This document shows positions 46,211-54,527 of a stretch of 64,000 nucleotides of DNA, piece by piece. Position 1 is the first letter of the stretch. Each line of letters begins with the position of its first letter. Origin of the DNA: Actinomadura parmotrematis (GTDB lineage Bacteria; Actinomycetota; Actinomycetes; Streptosporangiales; Streptosporangiaceae); the NCBI RefSeq assembly GCF_019458805.1, contig NZ_JAIBOA010000008.1, positions 62,001 to 126,000 of the forward strand, in the 5' to 3' direction. A model generated the notes under the pieces. It was not told the DNA's origin. It searched no databases and was given only the letters and a program-made list of their open reading frames with translations. The translations under genes were made by a program, and so were the position numbers.

Positions 46211-49105
46211 TCAGCGGCGGGCCACCACGGCCATGCCACCGGCTGTCCGCACGATCGCGATGTCCCCTTCCCGGTCGGTGCGGTGGATTCTGCTGCCGAG
46301 CTGCTGGAGCAGTCCGAGGGTCTTGCCGGACGGATGGCCGTAATCGTTGTCGCGGCCGACCGACACCAGCGCGACGGGCGCGTGCGCGGCGGCCAGGAAG
46401 GCCGGGGCCTGGCTCGCCGAGCCGTGGTGCGGGACCTTGAGGACGGAGACGTGCGGCACGAGGGAGGCCAGCGCCTCCTGGGCGTCGCGCTCCACGTCGC
46501 CCGCGAGCAGGGCGCTGAACCCTGGGCTCCGGGCGACGAGGACCACGCTGGAGTCGTTGATCGTCGTTCCGTCGTCGTCGGGCCGCAGGCGGGGTCCGGC
46601 GGAGGGCGGGCCGAGCACGTCCAGGCTGAGGGAGCCCAGGGTCCAGTGCTCGCCGGCCTTCGCCGGGCGGGTGCGCAGATCGCCGGTGAAACGGCGCTCC
46701 CGGCCCGGCCCGCGCGGGGTGGTGAGGACGAGGCGCACGGAGCGGCCGTCGCGGACGCCCGGGACGCCGTCCACGTGGTCGGCGTGCGGGTGGGTGAGGA
46801 CGAGCAGCGGGACGTCGCGGACGCCCAGCCGGTCCAGGCAGCCGTCGACCGCACGGGGGTCGGGGCCGGCGTCCACCACGACCGCCCGGCGGGGGCCGGC
46901 CGCCAGGACGAGCGCGTCCCCCTGCCCCACGTCGCAGGCGACGAGAAGCCATCCGGGCGGCGGCCAGCCGGGCGCGATCGCCCGCAGGGCGACCACGGCG
47001 GCCAGCACGCCGCCCAAAGCCGCGGCGACGGCCAGGCGCAGGCGGCGCGAGCGCAGCACCAGCACGGCCGCGCCGCCTGCGGCGAGCAGTCCGACGGCGC
47101 CCAGCCCGCCGGGGCGCCACGGGATGGTCGCGTACGGCAGGGACGCGGCGGCGCGGGCTACCCACACGATCCAGCCGACCGCCAGCCCGGCCGGCCAGGC
47201 CACCACTCGCGCGACCGGTACGGAGACGGTCGCGATCGCGGCGGCCAGGGCGCCGAGGAGCGTCGCGGGCGGCACCGCCGGCGCCGCGAGCAGGTTGGCG
47301 GCCACCGACACGACCCCGATCTCGCCCGACAGCATGACCAGGACCGGAGCGACCGCGATCTCGGCCGCGACCGCGACCGCCAGCGCGTCGGCGACGGGGC
47401 CCGGCAGGCGGCGGGCCAGGCGGGTGCGCCAGCGGGGCGCGAGCAGCAGCAGACCGGCGGTGGCCAAGGTCGACAGCGCGAAGCCGTACGAGCGGCTCAG
47501 CGCGGGGTCGGCGAGCACGAGCACCAGGACCGCCGCGCTCAGCATCGGCACGCCCTGGCGCGGACGCCCGCTGAAGTACGCCAGCAGACCGATCATCCCC
47601 ATGACGGTGGCTCGCAGCACGCTCGGCTCCGGCCGCACGATGAGCACGAACACCAGGACCGCGCAGGCCGCGACGGGAGGCGCCCGCCGGCGTCCGAGGC
47701 CGGCCAGCCGGCAGAGGCCGAGGACGGCGCCGGTGACGATGGCGAGGTTCGCCCCTGACACGACCAGCAGGTGGGTCAGCCCGGCCGTGCGGAACTCCTC
47801 GGCGATCTCCGGATCGAGCCGCGAGGTGTCGCCCACGACCATGCCCGGCAGCACGCCGCGCTGCGCCGCGGGCAGGTGCTCCACGGCCGCCCGCAGACGC
47901 GCCCGCACCCCCTCCGCGGCCCGCTGGAGCCTGGACGGCCCGCTGAGGACGGCGGGCGGCCCCCGCACCAGCACGACCGCGGCCAGCAGCTCGCCGCGAT
48001 GCGGTTTCTCCACGCGCCCGAACAGCCGCACCCGCTCGCTCGGCACCATCCGCGCCCACTCCGGTCCGGAGGCGATCAGCAGCACCGGCACCCGCACGCG
48101 GACCCGCACGCCGTGCAGCGTCAGCAGAACGGCCCGCGCCCTGATGACGATCACCTGCCGCCCCGGCCCGCCGCCGGACCCACCGCCACCCGACTCCTGC
48201 TTCGTGTGCGGGTCACCCGTGATGACCGCCTCCATCCCCAGCCGCGCCCCGCGCTGGGCGGCGTCCCGCAACGGCCCACCGCTCACCGCCGAGACCCGCA
48301 GCCCCGTCCCCAACGCCGCAGCCGCGACGCAAAGAAGCACCACCCCCGCCCACCTGCACCCCCCACCGTCCTCGAACACCCCTCCCACCCACCCACGCCC
48401 GCGGCCCTTCTTGAGGGCACCCCCCACCCAGCCGCGCCCGTCACCCTTGAGCACCGCACCCGTCCGCCTGCGGCCGCCGCCCTTGAACGCCCCTCCCACC
48501 AGCCCGCGCCCGCCGCCTTTGAGCACCGCCTCCACCGGCCCGCGCTCGCCGTCCTTAGGCACCGCTCCCGTCCATCCGCGCCCGCCTCCTTTGAGCGCTG
48601 CAGCCATCCACTCGCGCCCGCCGCCCTCGAAAACCGCTCCCGCCGGCCCGTGCTCGCCGCCCTCGAACGGTCCTCCCGGCCGCCCGCGTCCGCCGCCGTC
48701 CCTGAGCGGCGCTCCCGACTGTCCGTGCTCGCCGTCCTTGAACGACTCTCCCGGCCACGCACACTCGCCGTCCTTGGGCGGTGCTTCCAGTTGCCCGTGC
48801 TTGCTGTGGTTGGGCGGTTTCCGTCTGTTCCGGACTGCGGCGAGCGCTTGGCGTTCCGAGGATGTGGATGTGGGTGGGTGAGCGGTCTCGGGGAGATCGG
48901 CGGGGTTGGAGGGTGGGAAGGGGCTGCGGGTGAGGAGGAGGGTTAGGGCTGTCGTGGCGGTCAGGGTGGCTAGGGCGTAGGTGAAGCCGGGCGGGAGGGC
49001 TAGGGCGACGGCGGAGGTGGTCCAGGCGCAGAGGGCCGGGACGGCCAGGCGGAGGTCGGGGCGTTCGTCGGGTGGGGCGTCGTCGGGCGTGGGTAGCGTG
49101 GTCAT
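46211..49105 (-). CDS. comEC: DNA uptake channel/nuclease ComEC with repeat insertion
   Basis: Competence membrane protein of 964 residues. Two N-terminal hydrophobic stretches (22-60), then an insertion of about twelve 12-residue Gly-rich repeats (110-256), an OB-like extracytosolic part, the competence domain with VVSGANLAIVTGAVLGLC and many helices, and a C-terminal metallo-beta-lactamase domain with TDPHADH-type motif, here LTHPHADHVDGVPG, and KVPHHGSASQ. The length exceeds usual ComEC by about the size of the insert. It overlaps comEA by 4 bp. Confidence 0.92.
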   Translation of the reverse strand: MTTLPTPDDAPPDERPDLRLAVPALCAWTTSAVALALPPGFTYALATLTATTALTLLLTRSPFPPSNPADLPETAHPPTSTSSERQALAAVRNRRKPPNHSKHGQLEAPPKDGECAWPGESFKDGEHGQSGAPLRDGGGRGRPGGPFEGGEHGPAGAVFEGGGREWMAAALKGGGRGWTGAVPKDGERGPVEAVLKGGGRGLVGGAFKGGGRRRTGAVLKGDGRGWVGGALKKGRGRGWVGGVFEDGGGCRWAGVVLLCVAAAALGTGLRVSAVSGGPLRDAAQRGARLGMEAVITGDPHTKQESGGGGSGGGPGRQVIVIRARAVLLTLHGVRVRVRVPVLLIASGPEWARMVPSERVRLFGRVEKPHRGELLAAVVLVRGPPAVLSGPSRLQRAAEGVRARLRAAVEHLPAAQRGVLPGMVVGDTSRLDPEIAEEFRTAGLTHLLVVSGANLAIVTGAVLGLCRLAGLGRRRAPPVAACAVLVFVLIVRPEPSVLRATVMGMIGLLAYFSGRPRQGVPMLSAAVLVLVLADPALSRSYGFALSTLATAGLLLLAPRWRTRLARRLPGPVADALAVAVAAEIAVAPVLVMLSGEIGVVSVAANLLAAPAVPPATLLGALAAAIATVSVPVARVVAWPAGLAVGWIVWVARAAASLPYATIPWRPGGLGAVGLLAAGGAAVLVLRSRRLRLAVAAALGGVLAAVVALRAIAPGWPPPGWLLVACDVGQGDALVLAAGPRRAVVVDAGPDPRAVDGCLDRLGVRDVPLLVLTHPHADHVDGVPGVRDGRSVRLVLTTPRGPGRERRFTGDLRTRPAKAGEHWTLGSLSLDVLGPPSAGPRLRPDDDGTTINDSSVVLVARSPGFSALLAGDVERDAQEALASLVPHVSVLKVPHHGSASQAPAFLAAAHAPVALVSVGRDNDYGHPSGKTLGLLQQLGSRIHRTDREGDIAIVRTAGGMAVVARR
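48338..48778 (-). repeat. 12-residue Gly-rich tandem repeats in ComEC
   Basis: About twelve imperfect units of 36-39 bp encode patterns such as LKGGGRGWTGAV, FKGGGRRRTGAV and LKGDGRGWVGGA. They sit between the N-terminal helices and the OB-like region. Units differ by substitutions and by one-residue insertions, so the array is old rather than a fresh slippage. Confidence 0.85.
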
Positions 49106-49884
49106 GGGGCGATGAGGGGGCGTAGGTCGGCGAAGCGGCGGGCGCCGATGCCGGTGACCTCCTGGAGCTGGTCCACCGAGCGGAACGGGCCGTGCTGGGT
49201 GCGGTACTCGACGATGCGTTGGGCGAGGACGGGGCCCACGCCCGGGAGCTGGTCGAGCTGGTCCGCCGTGGCGGTGCTGAGCGACAGCGGTGTTCCCGGG
49301 GCGGAAGCGCCGGAAGCGGGAGAGCCCGGCGGTGAGGTGGCGGGCGGGGCCGCCTGCTGCGGGGGAGGTGGGATGCCGACCGGGATCTGCTCGCCGTCGG
49401 CGAGCTTGCGCGCGAGGTTGAGGGTGCCGGTGGACGCGTTCGGCCGCACTCCCCCGGCGGCCTGGATGGCGTCACTGACCCGGGATCCGGTCGGCAGGGT
49501 GACGACGCCCGGATGCCGGACCTTGCCCAGGACGTGCACCAGGACCGTGCCCGGTGGGGTCGTTCCCGCCCCGAGGGAGGGCACGCCGGCGGGCGTGTCC
49601 GTTGAGGACGTGCCCGCCGGGGCCGCCTCGGACGGTGGCGCCGCCGAGGCGGCGGCGGGTTCGATGACGGAGGCGCTCTGGCTGGGGCGCGCCTGCCAGA
49701 CGTAGAAGCCCGCCGCCAGGACGGCGATCGCGGCGATCAGCACCAGCGGGCGGATCGGGAGGGGGCGGCTCGTGGTGTCCAGCGGACCGGGTGGATCGGG
49801 CGGTTCCGGGCCCGAGCGCAGGCGGACGAGGGGCGGTTCGGTGCCGAAGGTGCCGGGGCGGCGGAGGCGGTCGGTGAGGGTCAT
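49102..49884 (-). CDS. comEA: DNA-binding competence protein ComEA
   Basis: Membrane-anchored DNA receptor for uptake, 260 residues. Cytosolic N-terminus, one helix (46-63), a linker, an SLBB domain (VLVHVLGKVRHPGVVTLPTGSRVSDAIQAAGG) and a C-terminal pair of helix-hairpin-helix motifs (STATADQLDQLPGVGPVLAQRIVEYR and EVTGIGARRFADL). ATG at 49884. It precedes comEC. Confidence 0.93.
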   Translation of the reverse strand: MTLTDRLRRPGTFGTEPPLVRLRSGPEPPDPPGPLDTTSRPLPIRPLVLIAAIAVLAAGFYVWQARPSQSASVIEPAAASAAPPSEAAPAGTSSTDTPAGVPSLGAGTTPPGTVLVHVLGKVRHPGVVTLPTGSRVSDAIQAAGGVRPNASTGTLNLARKLADGEQIPVGIPPPPQQAAPPATSPPGSPASGASAPGTPLSLSTATADQLDQLPGVGPVLAQRIVEYRTQHGPFRSVDQLQEVTGIGARRFADLRPLIAP

Positions 49885-50063
49885 GTGTTCGACGGTAGGA
49901 ACCGGGTGCGGGTGATCGGTAGAGGTCCGGCGACCTGTGGATAACCTCCCGGGAGGCTTCGGGCGTCTCGGTGGTGATGGGTCCGGTGCGTGCTGTTCCG
50001 CCGCTGGCCGGGGGCTGATCGGCCGCCTGCCGAGCGGTCGGCAGGGTCGCGGTGGCGGGATCC

Positions 50064-50123
50064 GGGCGGCCGGTGGGACGTGCCCAGCGTTGGCCTAACG
50101 GGACGGGACCGTGGCGGCAGGCC
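50064..50123. repeat. 60-bp direct repeat, copy 1
   Basis: Shares the block CAGCGTTGGCCTA and flanking bases with copy 2 at roughly 90% identity. It lies behind the degV stop. Confidence 0.75.
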
Positions 50124-50160
50124 GTCCGGGTGGGCGGCGGGCCGCGACGGCAGAGCGGGC

Positions 50161-50219
50161 GGGCGGCCCGTGGGACGCGGCCAGCGTTGGCCTACGGGCG
50201 GGGACCGTGGTGGCAGGCC
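50161..50219. repeat. 60-bp direct repeat, copy 2
   Basis: Second copy, one base shorter than the first. It ends 29 bp before the degV stop codon. Confidence 0.75.
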
Positions 50220-50248
50220 AGTGGGGGGAGGGCGCGGGGGCGGGACGG

Positions 50249-51097
50249 TCAGGGGAGTTGGGGGGCCACGACGACGCCGAGCATGCCCGGGCCCACGTGG
50301 GCGCCGATGACGGGGCCCACCTCGCCCACGTAGATGTCCTGCACGTTGGGGATGCGCTCGCGCAGGCGGGCGGCCAGGGCCTCCGCGCGGGCGCCCGCGG
50401 CGAGGTGCTGGACGCCGAGGTCGACGCGCCGCGCGCCGGCCTCGGCGACCGCGAGCTCCTCCAGGCGGGCGAGGGCGCGCGAGCTGGTGCGGACCTTCTC
50501 GATCGGCACGATCCGGCCGTCGTCGATGCCGAGCAGCGGCTTCACCATGAGGGCCGAGCCGACGAGGGTGGCGGCGGCGCCGATGCGGCCGCCGCGGCGC
50601 AGGTGCTCCAGGGTGTCGACGTAGAACAGCGACCGCGACTCGTCGGCGCGCCGGTTGGCGGCGGCGACGGCGTCCTCGGCGGTGCCGCCGTCCAGGGCGG
50701 TCGCCGCGGCCGACAGCGCCGCGAAGCCGAGGCCGAGGCCGATGGTGCCGGTGTCGACGACGTGGACGGGCACCGGCGCCGACCGGGCGGCGAGGCGGGC
50801 GGCCTCGACGGTGCCCGACATCGCCGCCGACAGGTGCACCGACACGATCGCGGACGCCCCGGCGCCGGCGGCGGCCTTGAAGGTCTCGGCGAAGCGCTCG
50901 GGCGCCGGGCGGGAGGTGCTGACGGGCCGCCACTCCTTCAGCGCCGCCGCGGTCTCGGCGGCGGTGATGCCCTCCTCGTCGCGGACGGTGCCGCCGATCG
51001 CCAGCTGCAGGGGGACGACGGTGAGGCCGTGCCGCTCCGCCAGGCCCGGCGGCAGGTAGGCGGTGGAATCGGTGACGACGGCGACCGCGTTGGGCAT
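50249..51097 (-). CDS. DegV-family fatty-acid-binding protein
   Basis: A 282-residue protein of the DegV/FakB family, which presents fatty acids to a kinase. Marks are AVVTDSTAYLPPGLAERHGLTVVPLQ at the N-terminus, STSRPAPERF, HLSAAMSGTVEAA, FYVDTLEHLRRGGRIG and KPLLGI. It may load exogenous fatty acids; FakA is not in the window. DegV next to comEA is a known actinobacterial arrangement. Confidence 0.9.
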   Translation of the reverse strand: MPNAVAVVTDSTAYLPPGLAERHGLTVVPLQLAIGGTVRDEEGITAAETAAALKEWRPVSTSRPAPERFAETFKAAAGAGASAIVSVHLSAAMSGTVEAARLAARSAPVPVHVVDTGTIGLGLGFAALSAAATALDGGTAEDAVAAANRRADESRSLFYVDTLEHLRRGGRIGAAATLVGSALMVKPLLGIDDGRIVPIEKVRTSSRALARLEELAVAEAGARRVDLGVQHLAAGARAEALAARLRERIPNVQDIYVGEVGPVIGAHVGPGMLGVVVAPQLP

Positions 51098-51153
51098 GGG
51101 GGGACGCTACTCCTCGCCGTGGCGCCGCAGCGGCGCCCGGTGTGTCGGTGCTG

Positions 51154-52368
51154 TTACGGCTGGACGGGCACGCCGCCGCGCCAGACGCGCAGGGCGCGCA
51201 GCCCGAACGCCCAGGCGAACGCGCCCTCGTGGTCGGCGTCCCACAGCACGATGTCGGCGGTCATGCCGGGCGCGAGCGAGCCGCGGTCGCCGACGCGGAG
51301 CGCGGACGCGCCGCCGAGGGTGGCGGCGCGCAGCGCCTCGGTGACCGACATGCCGTACATCGCGACGGCGAGGCCGATGACGAGGGGCATCGAGGTGATG
51401 CCGCACTGGCCCGGGTTGTGGTCGGTGCCGAGGGCGACGGTGACGCCGCGCTCCAGCATGGCGCGGACGGGCGCCGGCGGGCGCGAGGAGTTGAGGGCGC
51501 TGCCGGGGCAGACGGTGGCGGTGACGCCGGCGTGCGCGAGGGCCTTGATGTCGTCGTCGTTGGCCTGCGCGAGCAGGTCGGCGGACGCGCAGCCGACCTC
51601 GGCGGCGACCTGGGCGGCGCCGATGCGCTCGTTGGCGCAGGCGTGCATGCGCGCCTTCAGGCCGGCGCGCTTGCCGGTGAGCAGCAGGGCGCGGGCCTCC
51701 TCGGCGGTGAAGTGCCCCTCGTCGCAGTAGACGTCGATGGAGTCGGCGCCCGCGGCGGCGGCGTCGCCCGCCCACAGCCGGACGGCCTCGATGTAGTCGC
51801 GGCGGCGGCCGAAGAACTCGGGCGGCAGGATGTGCGCGGCGAGGAAGGTGGCGTGGATGCGCGGCATCGACGGCTCGCCCTCCAGCGAGCGGAGCAGCCG
51901 GATGTCGGCGAGCTCGCCGTCGCGGGTGAGGTGGTAGCCGGTCTTGGCCTCGACGGTGGTGGTGCCCGCGAGGATCCACTGCCGCAGCCGCTCGCGGACG
52001 CCGTTGCAGAGCGTCCAGGGGTCGGTCCCGCGGGTCACCGTGACGGTGGAGTTGACGCCGCCGCCCGCCGCGGTGATCGCCGAGTGGGAGGAGCCGCTGG
52101 TGCGCATCGCCAGCTCGGCCCACCGGTTGCCGGCGTAGACGGGGTGCGAGTGGGCGTCGATGAGGCCGGGGGTGACCAGGCCACCGCCGAGGTTCTCCAC
52201 ATGGTCGACGTCGACGATGTCGTCGATGACGCCGGGGACGCTCTGCGGCAGGTCCGACGCCGGGCCCGCCCAGATGATCCGGTCATCGTGGATGAGGACG
52301 GCGGCGTTGCTGCAGACGTCGGTGCCCGTCCAGAGCCTGCCGATGTTCGTCAACAGCCGTACCGTCAT
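51154..52368 (-). CDS. hutI: Imidazolonepropionase
   Basis: Histidine degradation enzyme that opens imidazolone-5-propionate to formiminoglutamate. The 404-residue amidohydrolase has the metal-binding HSH in GLIDAHSHPVYAGNRWAEL, the SGSSHSAITAAGGGVNSTVTVTR loop, a middle His in YCDEGHF, and the distal LGTDHNPGQC. Genes hutH, hutU and hutF are not adjacent. The ATG is 56 bp from the degV start, same strand. Confidence 0.92.
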   Translation of the reverse strand: MTVRLLTNIGRLWTGTDVCSNAAVLIHDDRIIWAGPASDLPQSVPGVIDDIVDVDHVENLGGGLVTPGLIDAHSHPVYAGNRWAELAMRTSGSSHSAITAAGGGVNSTVTVTRGTDPWTLCNGVRERLRQWILAGTTTVEAKTGYHLTRDGELADIRLLRSLEGEPSMPRIHATFLAAHILPPEFFGRRRDYIEAVRLWAGDAAAAGADSIDVYCDEGHFTAEEARALLLTGKRAGLKARMHACANERIGAAQVAAEVGCASADLLAQANDDDIKALAHAGVTATVCPGSALNSSRPPAPVRAMLERGVTVALGTDHNPGQCGITSMPLVIGLAVAMYGMSVTEALRAATLGGASALRVGDRGSLAPGMTADIVLWDADHEGAFAWAFGLRALRVWRGGVPVQP

Positions 52369-52490
52369 AGGGTCACCGACCGGTGGGGGGCAATGCGCCG
52401 TACGGCGCTGTCACGGACGCCATGGAGGGGGCCACCTGCTCTCGATCCGAGCCGTCGACTGGATGCCGGCGGCTCGCCGCTGGAAGGACG

Positions 52491-52508
52491 GGTGATCGGG
52501 TGATCACC
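52491..52508. promoter_or_regulatory. Inverted repeat GGTGATC-N4-GATCACC upstream of hutI
   Basis: Perfect 7-bp arms, 123 bp from the hutI start. A dyad of this size could be a repressor site; no regulator gene adjoins it. Confidence 0.35.
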
Positions 52509-52689
52509 ATGAGCAACGAGACCGTAGATATCGGTTTCGTCACGGTAGTGCACTGAAGGCCCGCCCGACAACCTCTGGCCGACAAACGCGCGCGCTCGGG
52601 GAGAAGTTCCCGGCCGGGGGTCCGGGCGGGACGGTGCGGCCGCGCCGTCGCCGCAGCTCACCACGGCCGGACGGCCGCGCGCGCCGCGC

Positions 52690-52711
52690 GGCGCCGGCCG
52701 CGGCCGGCGCC
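52690..52711. repeat. 22-bp perfect GC palindrome
   Basis: Perfectly self-complementary with no loop (arms of 11), about 150 bp behind the hflX stop. It may form a cruciform or a terminator on either strand. Confidence 0.45.
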
Positions 52712-52864
52712 CCTTCGCTCACTGGACATCGACGTTCCTCATCCGCCCCTTGGTGATACGACCGTACGGATTCCCGCAGGCGCGTCAAGCGGAATGGCGA
52801 AGCTGTCACCGTCCGGCGACCGATCCGGGCCGGACCCGAGCGGCCCGGCCGGAGAGAGCGCAGG

Positions 52865-54307
52865 TCAGAGCCTTGCGAGGTCCTCGTAGGGCTCCAGCTC
52901 GGCGACGAGGTCGTTCGGGACGCGCGCGCGCAGGACGGTGCCGGCGGCGACGTGCTCCTGCTCCAGGACCTCGCCCCGCTCGTGGACGCGCGCGACGAGG
53001 TCGCCGCGGCCGTAGGGCACGAGCACCCGCATCTCGCGCTCCAGGCCGGGCAGGTTGGCCTCGATGGCCCGCCGCAGCTCGTCCATGCCGGCGCCGGTCC
53101 GCGCCGACACGACGACGCTGTTGGGCTCGCGCCGCCGCAGCCGGGCGATGGTGAGGTCGTCGGCCGCGTCGGCCTTGTTGATGACGACGAGCTCGGGCAC
53201 GCGGTCGGCGCCGATCTCGCGGAACACCTCGCGGACGGCGGCGAGCTGCGCCTCGGGGTCGGGGTCGGAGCCGTCGACCACGTGCAGGACGAGGCCGGAG
53301 TCGGTGACCTCCTCCAGGGTGGAGCGGAACGCCTCGACGAGCTGGTGCGGCAGGTGCCGGACGAACCCGACGGTGTCGGCGAGGGTGTAGAGCCGCCCGG
53401 ACGGGGTCTCGGCGCGCCGGACGGTCGGGTCCAGGGTGGCGAACAGGGCGTTCTCCACCAGGACGCCGGCGCCGGTCAGCCGGTTCAGCAGCGAGGACTT
53501 GCCGGCGTTGGTGTAGCCGGCGATGGCGACGGCCGGGACGTCGTTGCGGCGGCGCTCGCCGCGCGAGGTGTCGCGGGCCTTGGACATGTCGGCGATCTGG
53601 CGGCGCAGCTTGGCCATCCGGGTGCGGATGCGGCGCCGGTCCAGCTCGATCTTGGTCTCGCCGGGGCCGCGGCCGCCGATACCGACGCCGCCGGCGGCGC
53701 GGCCGCCGACCTGGCGGGACAGGTTGCCGCCCCAGCCGCGCAGGCGCGGCAGCAGGTAGTCGAGCTGGGCGAGCTCGACCTGGGCCTTGCCCTCGCGGCT
53801 CTTGGCGTGCTGGGCGAAGATGTCGAGGATCAGCGCGGTCCGGTCGATGACCTTGACCTTGACGATGTCCTCCAGGTGGCGGAGCTGCCCGGGGGCGAGC
53901 TCGCCGTCGCAGATGACGGTGTCGGCGCCGGTGGACTCGACGATGTCGCGCAGCTCGGCCGCCTTGCCCGAGCCGATGTAGGTGGCCGGGTCGGGGCGGG
54001 TGCGGCGCTGGGTGAGGCCCTCCAGGACCTCCGAGCCGGCGGTCTCGGCGAGCAGCGCGAGCTCGCGGAGGGAGTTGTCGGCCATCTCCGCGGTGCCCTC
54101 GGTCCACACGCCGACCAGCACGACGCGCTCCAGCCGGAGCGCCCGGTACTCGACCTCGGTGACGTCGGTGAGCTCGGTGGAGAGGCCGGCGACGCGGCGC
54201 AGCGCGCGGCGGTCCTCCAGGTCGAGCTCGCCGGTCAGCGGCTCGGCCTCCTCGTAGGGGCGGGCGGCGGGATCGGTGGTGTGGTCGTCAGAGAAAGAGT
54301 GAGTCAT
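52865..54307 (-). CDS. hflX: GTPase HflX
   Basis: Ribosome-splitting GTPase active under heat or antibiotic stress. The 480-residue protein from ATG 54307 (GAGG five bases upstream) has the HflX N-terminal domain (YIGSGKAAELRDIVE), the GGRGPGETKIELDRRRIR helix bundle linker, G1 GYTNAGKSSLLN, G2/G3 FATLDPTVRR and LADTVGFVRHLPHQLVEAFRSTL, and G4 NKAD. The reading frame stays open upstream to 54976, but that part overlaps aceB and is a shadow. Confidence 0.94.
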   Translation of the reverse strand: MTHSFSDDHTTDPAARPYEEAEPLTGELDLEDRRALRRVAGLSTELTDVTEVEYRALRLERVVLVGVWTEGTAEMADNSLRELALLAETAGSEVLEGLTQRRTRPDPATYIGSGKAAELRDIVESTGADTVICDGELAPGQLRHLEDIVKVKVIDRTALILDIFAQHAKSREGKAQVELAQLDYLLPRLRGWGGNLSRQVGGRAAGGVGIGGRGPGETKIELDRRRIRTRMAKLRRQIADMSKARDTSRGERRRNDVPAVAIAGYTNAGKSSLLNRLTGAGVLVENALFATLDPTVRRAETPSGRLYTLADTVGFVRHLPHQLVEAFRSTLEEVTDSGLVLHVVDGSDPDPEAQLAAVREVFREIGADRVPELVVINKADAADDLTIARLRRREPNSVVVSARTGAGMDELRRAIEANLPGLEREMRVLVPYGRGDLVARVHERGEVLEQEHVAAGTVLRARVPNDLVAELEPYEDLARL

Positions 54308-54452
54308 ATGTCCTCTGTTGAACGCCGCGGGGCGGCCGTCTCTTCCCTCGGGACCGCACCGCCGTGACGCCGCGATCGTCTCATGGCGCCCTGGCCGGGG
54401 CCACTCGATTACCCCTGTCCCCACCAGGGCATGTCCGGAACCCCGGGCCGCT

Positions 54453-54482
54453 TTGACCGGCCTCGCTACCCCCGAGTAGCAT
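54453..54482 (+). promoter_or_regulatory. aceB promoter
   Basis: TTGACC (54453-54458) and TAGCAT (54477-54482) are 18 bp apart. Start of transcription would be near 54489, within the operator array that follows. Confidence 0.65.
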
Positions 54483-54517
54483 TTCACGTAACAGAAGTGG
54501 AATTTCGCGATACGAAA
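54481..54517 (+). promoter_or_regulatory. Candidate IclR-type operators at aceB
   Basis: Two dyads lie on the transcription start: ATTTCAC-N9-GTGGAAT (54481-54503, one mismatch) and TTTCG-N5-CGAAA (54503-54517). TTTC/GAAA dyads resemble sites of IclR/AllR regulators that govern glyoxylate and allantoin genes in actinobacteria. No regulator gene is adjacent. Confidence 0.5.
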
Positions 54518-54527
54518 GGGCAGGGCG

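Larger units (their letters stand above)
49885..50248. other. 364-bp gap with a direct repeat, upstream of comEA
   Basis: No gene is supported. It should contain the comEA promoter. Two 59-60-bp direct copies (50064-50123 and 50161-50219) lie 97 bp apart. Confidence 0.5.
52369..52864. other. 496-bp gap between hutI and hflX
   Basis: No gene is supported. It should hold the hutI promoter on the minus strand. Contains a 7-bp inverted repeat with a four-base loop (52491-52508) and a 22-bp perfect palindrome (52690-52711). Small open frames here have no clear ribosome site or family. Confidence 0.5.

Noticed and set aside
52509..52556. A 15-codon plus-strand frame (MSNETVDIGFVTVVH) as a leader peptide
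   Set aside because: No ribosome site at proper distance and no gene follows on that strand until 54528.
52540..52809. An 89-codon minus-strand frame in the hutI-hflX gap
   Set aside because: Arg/Ala/Pro-rich translation, crosses the 22-bp palindrome and has no recognisable domain.
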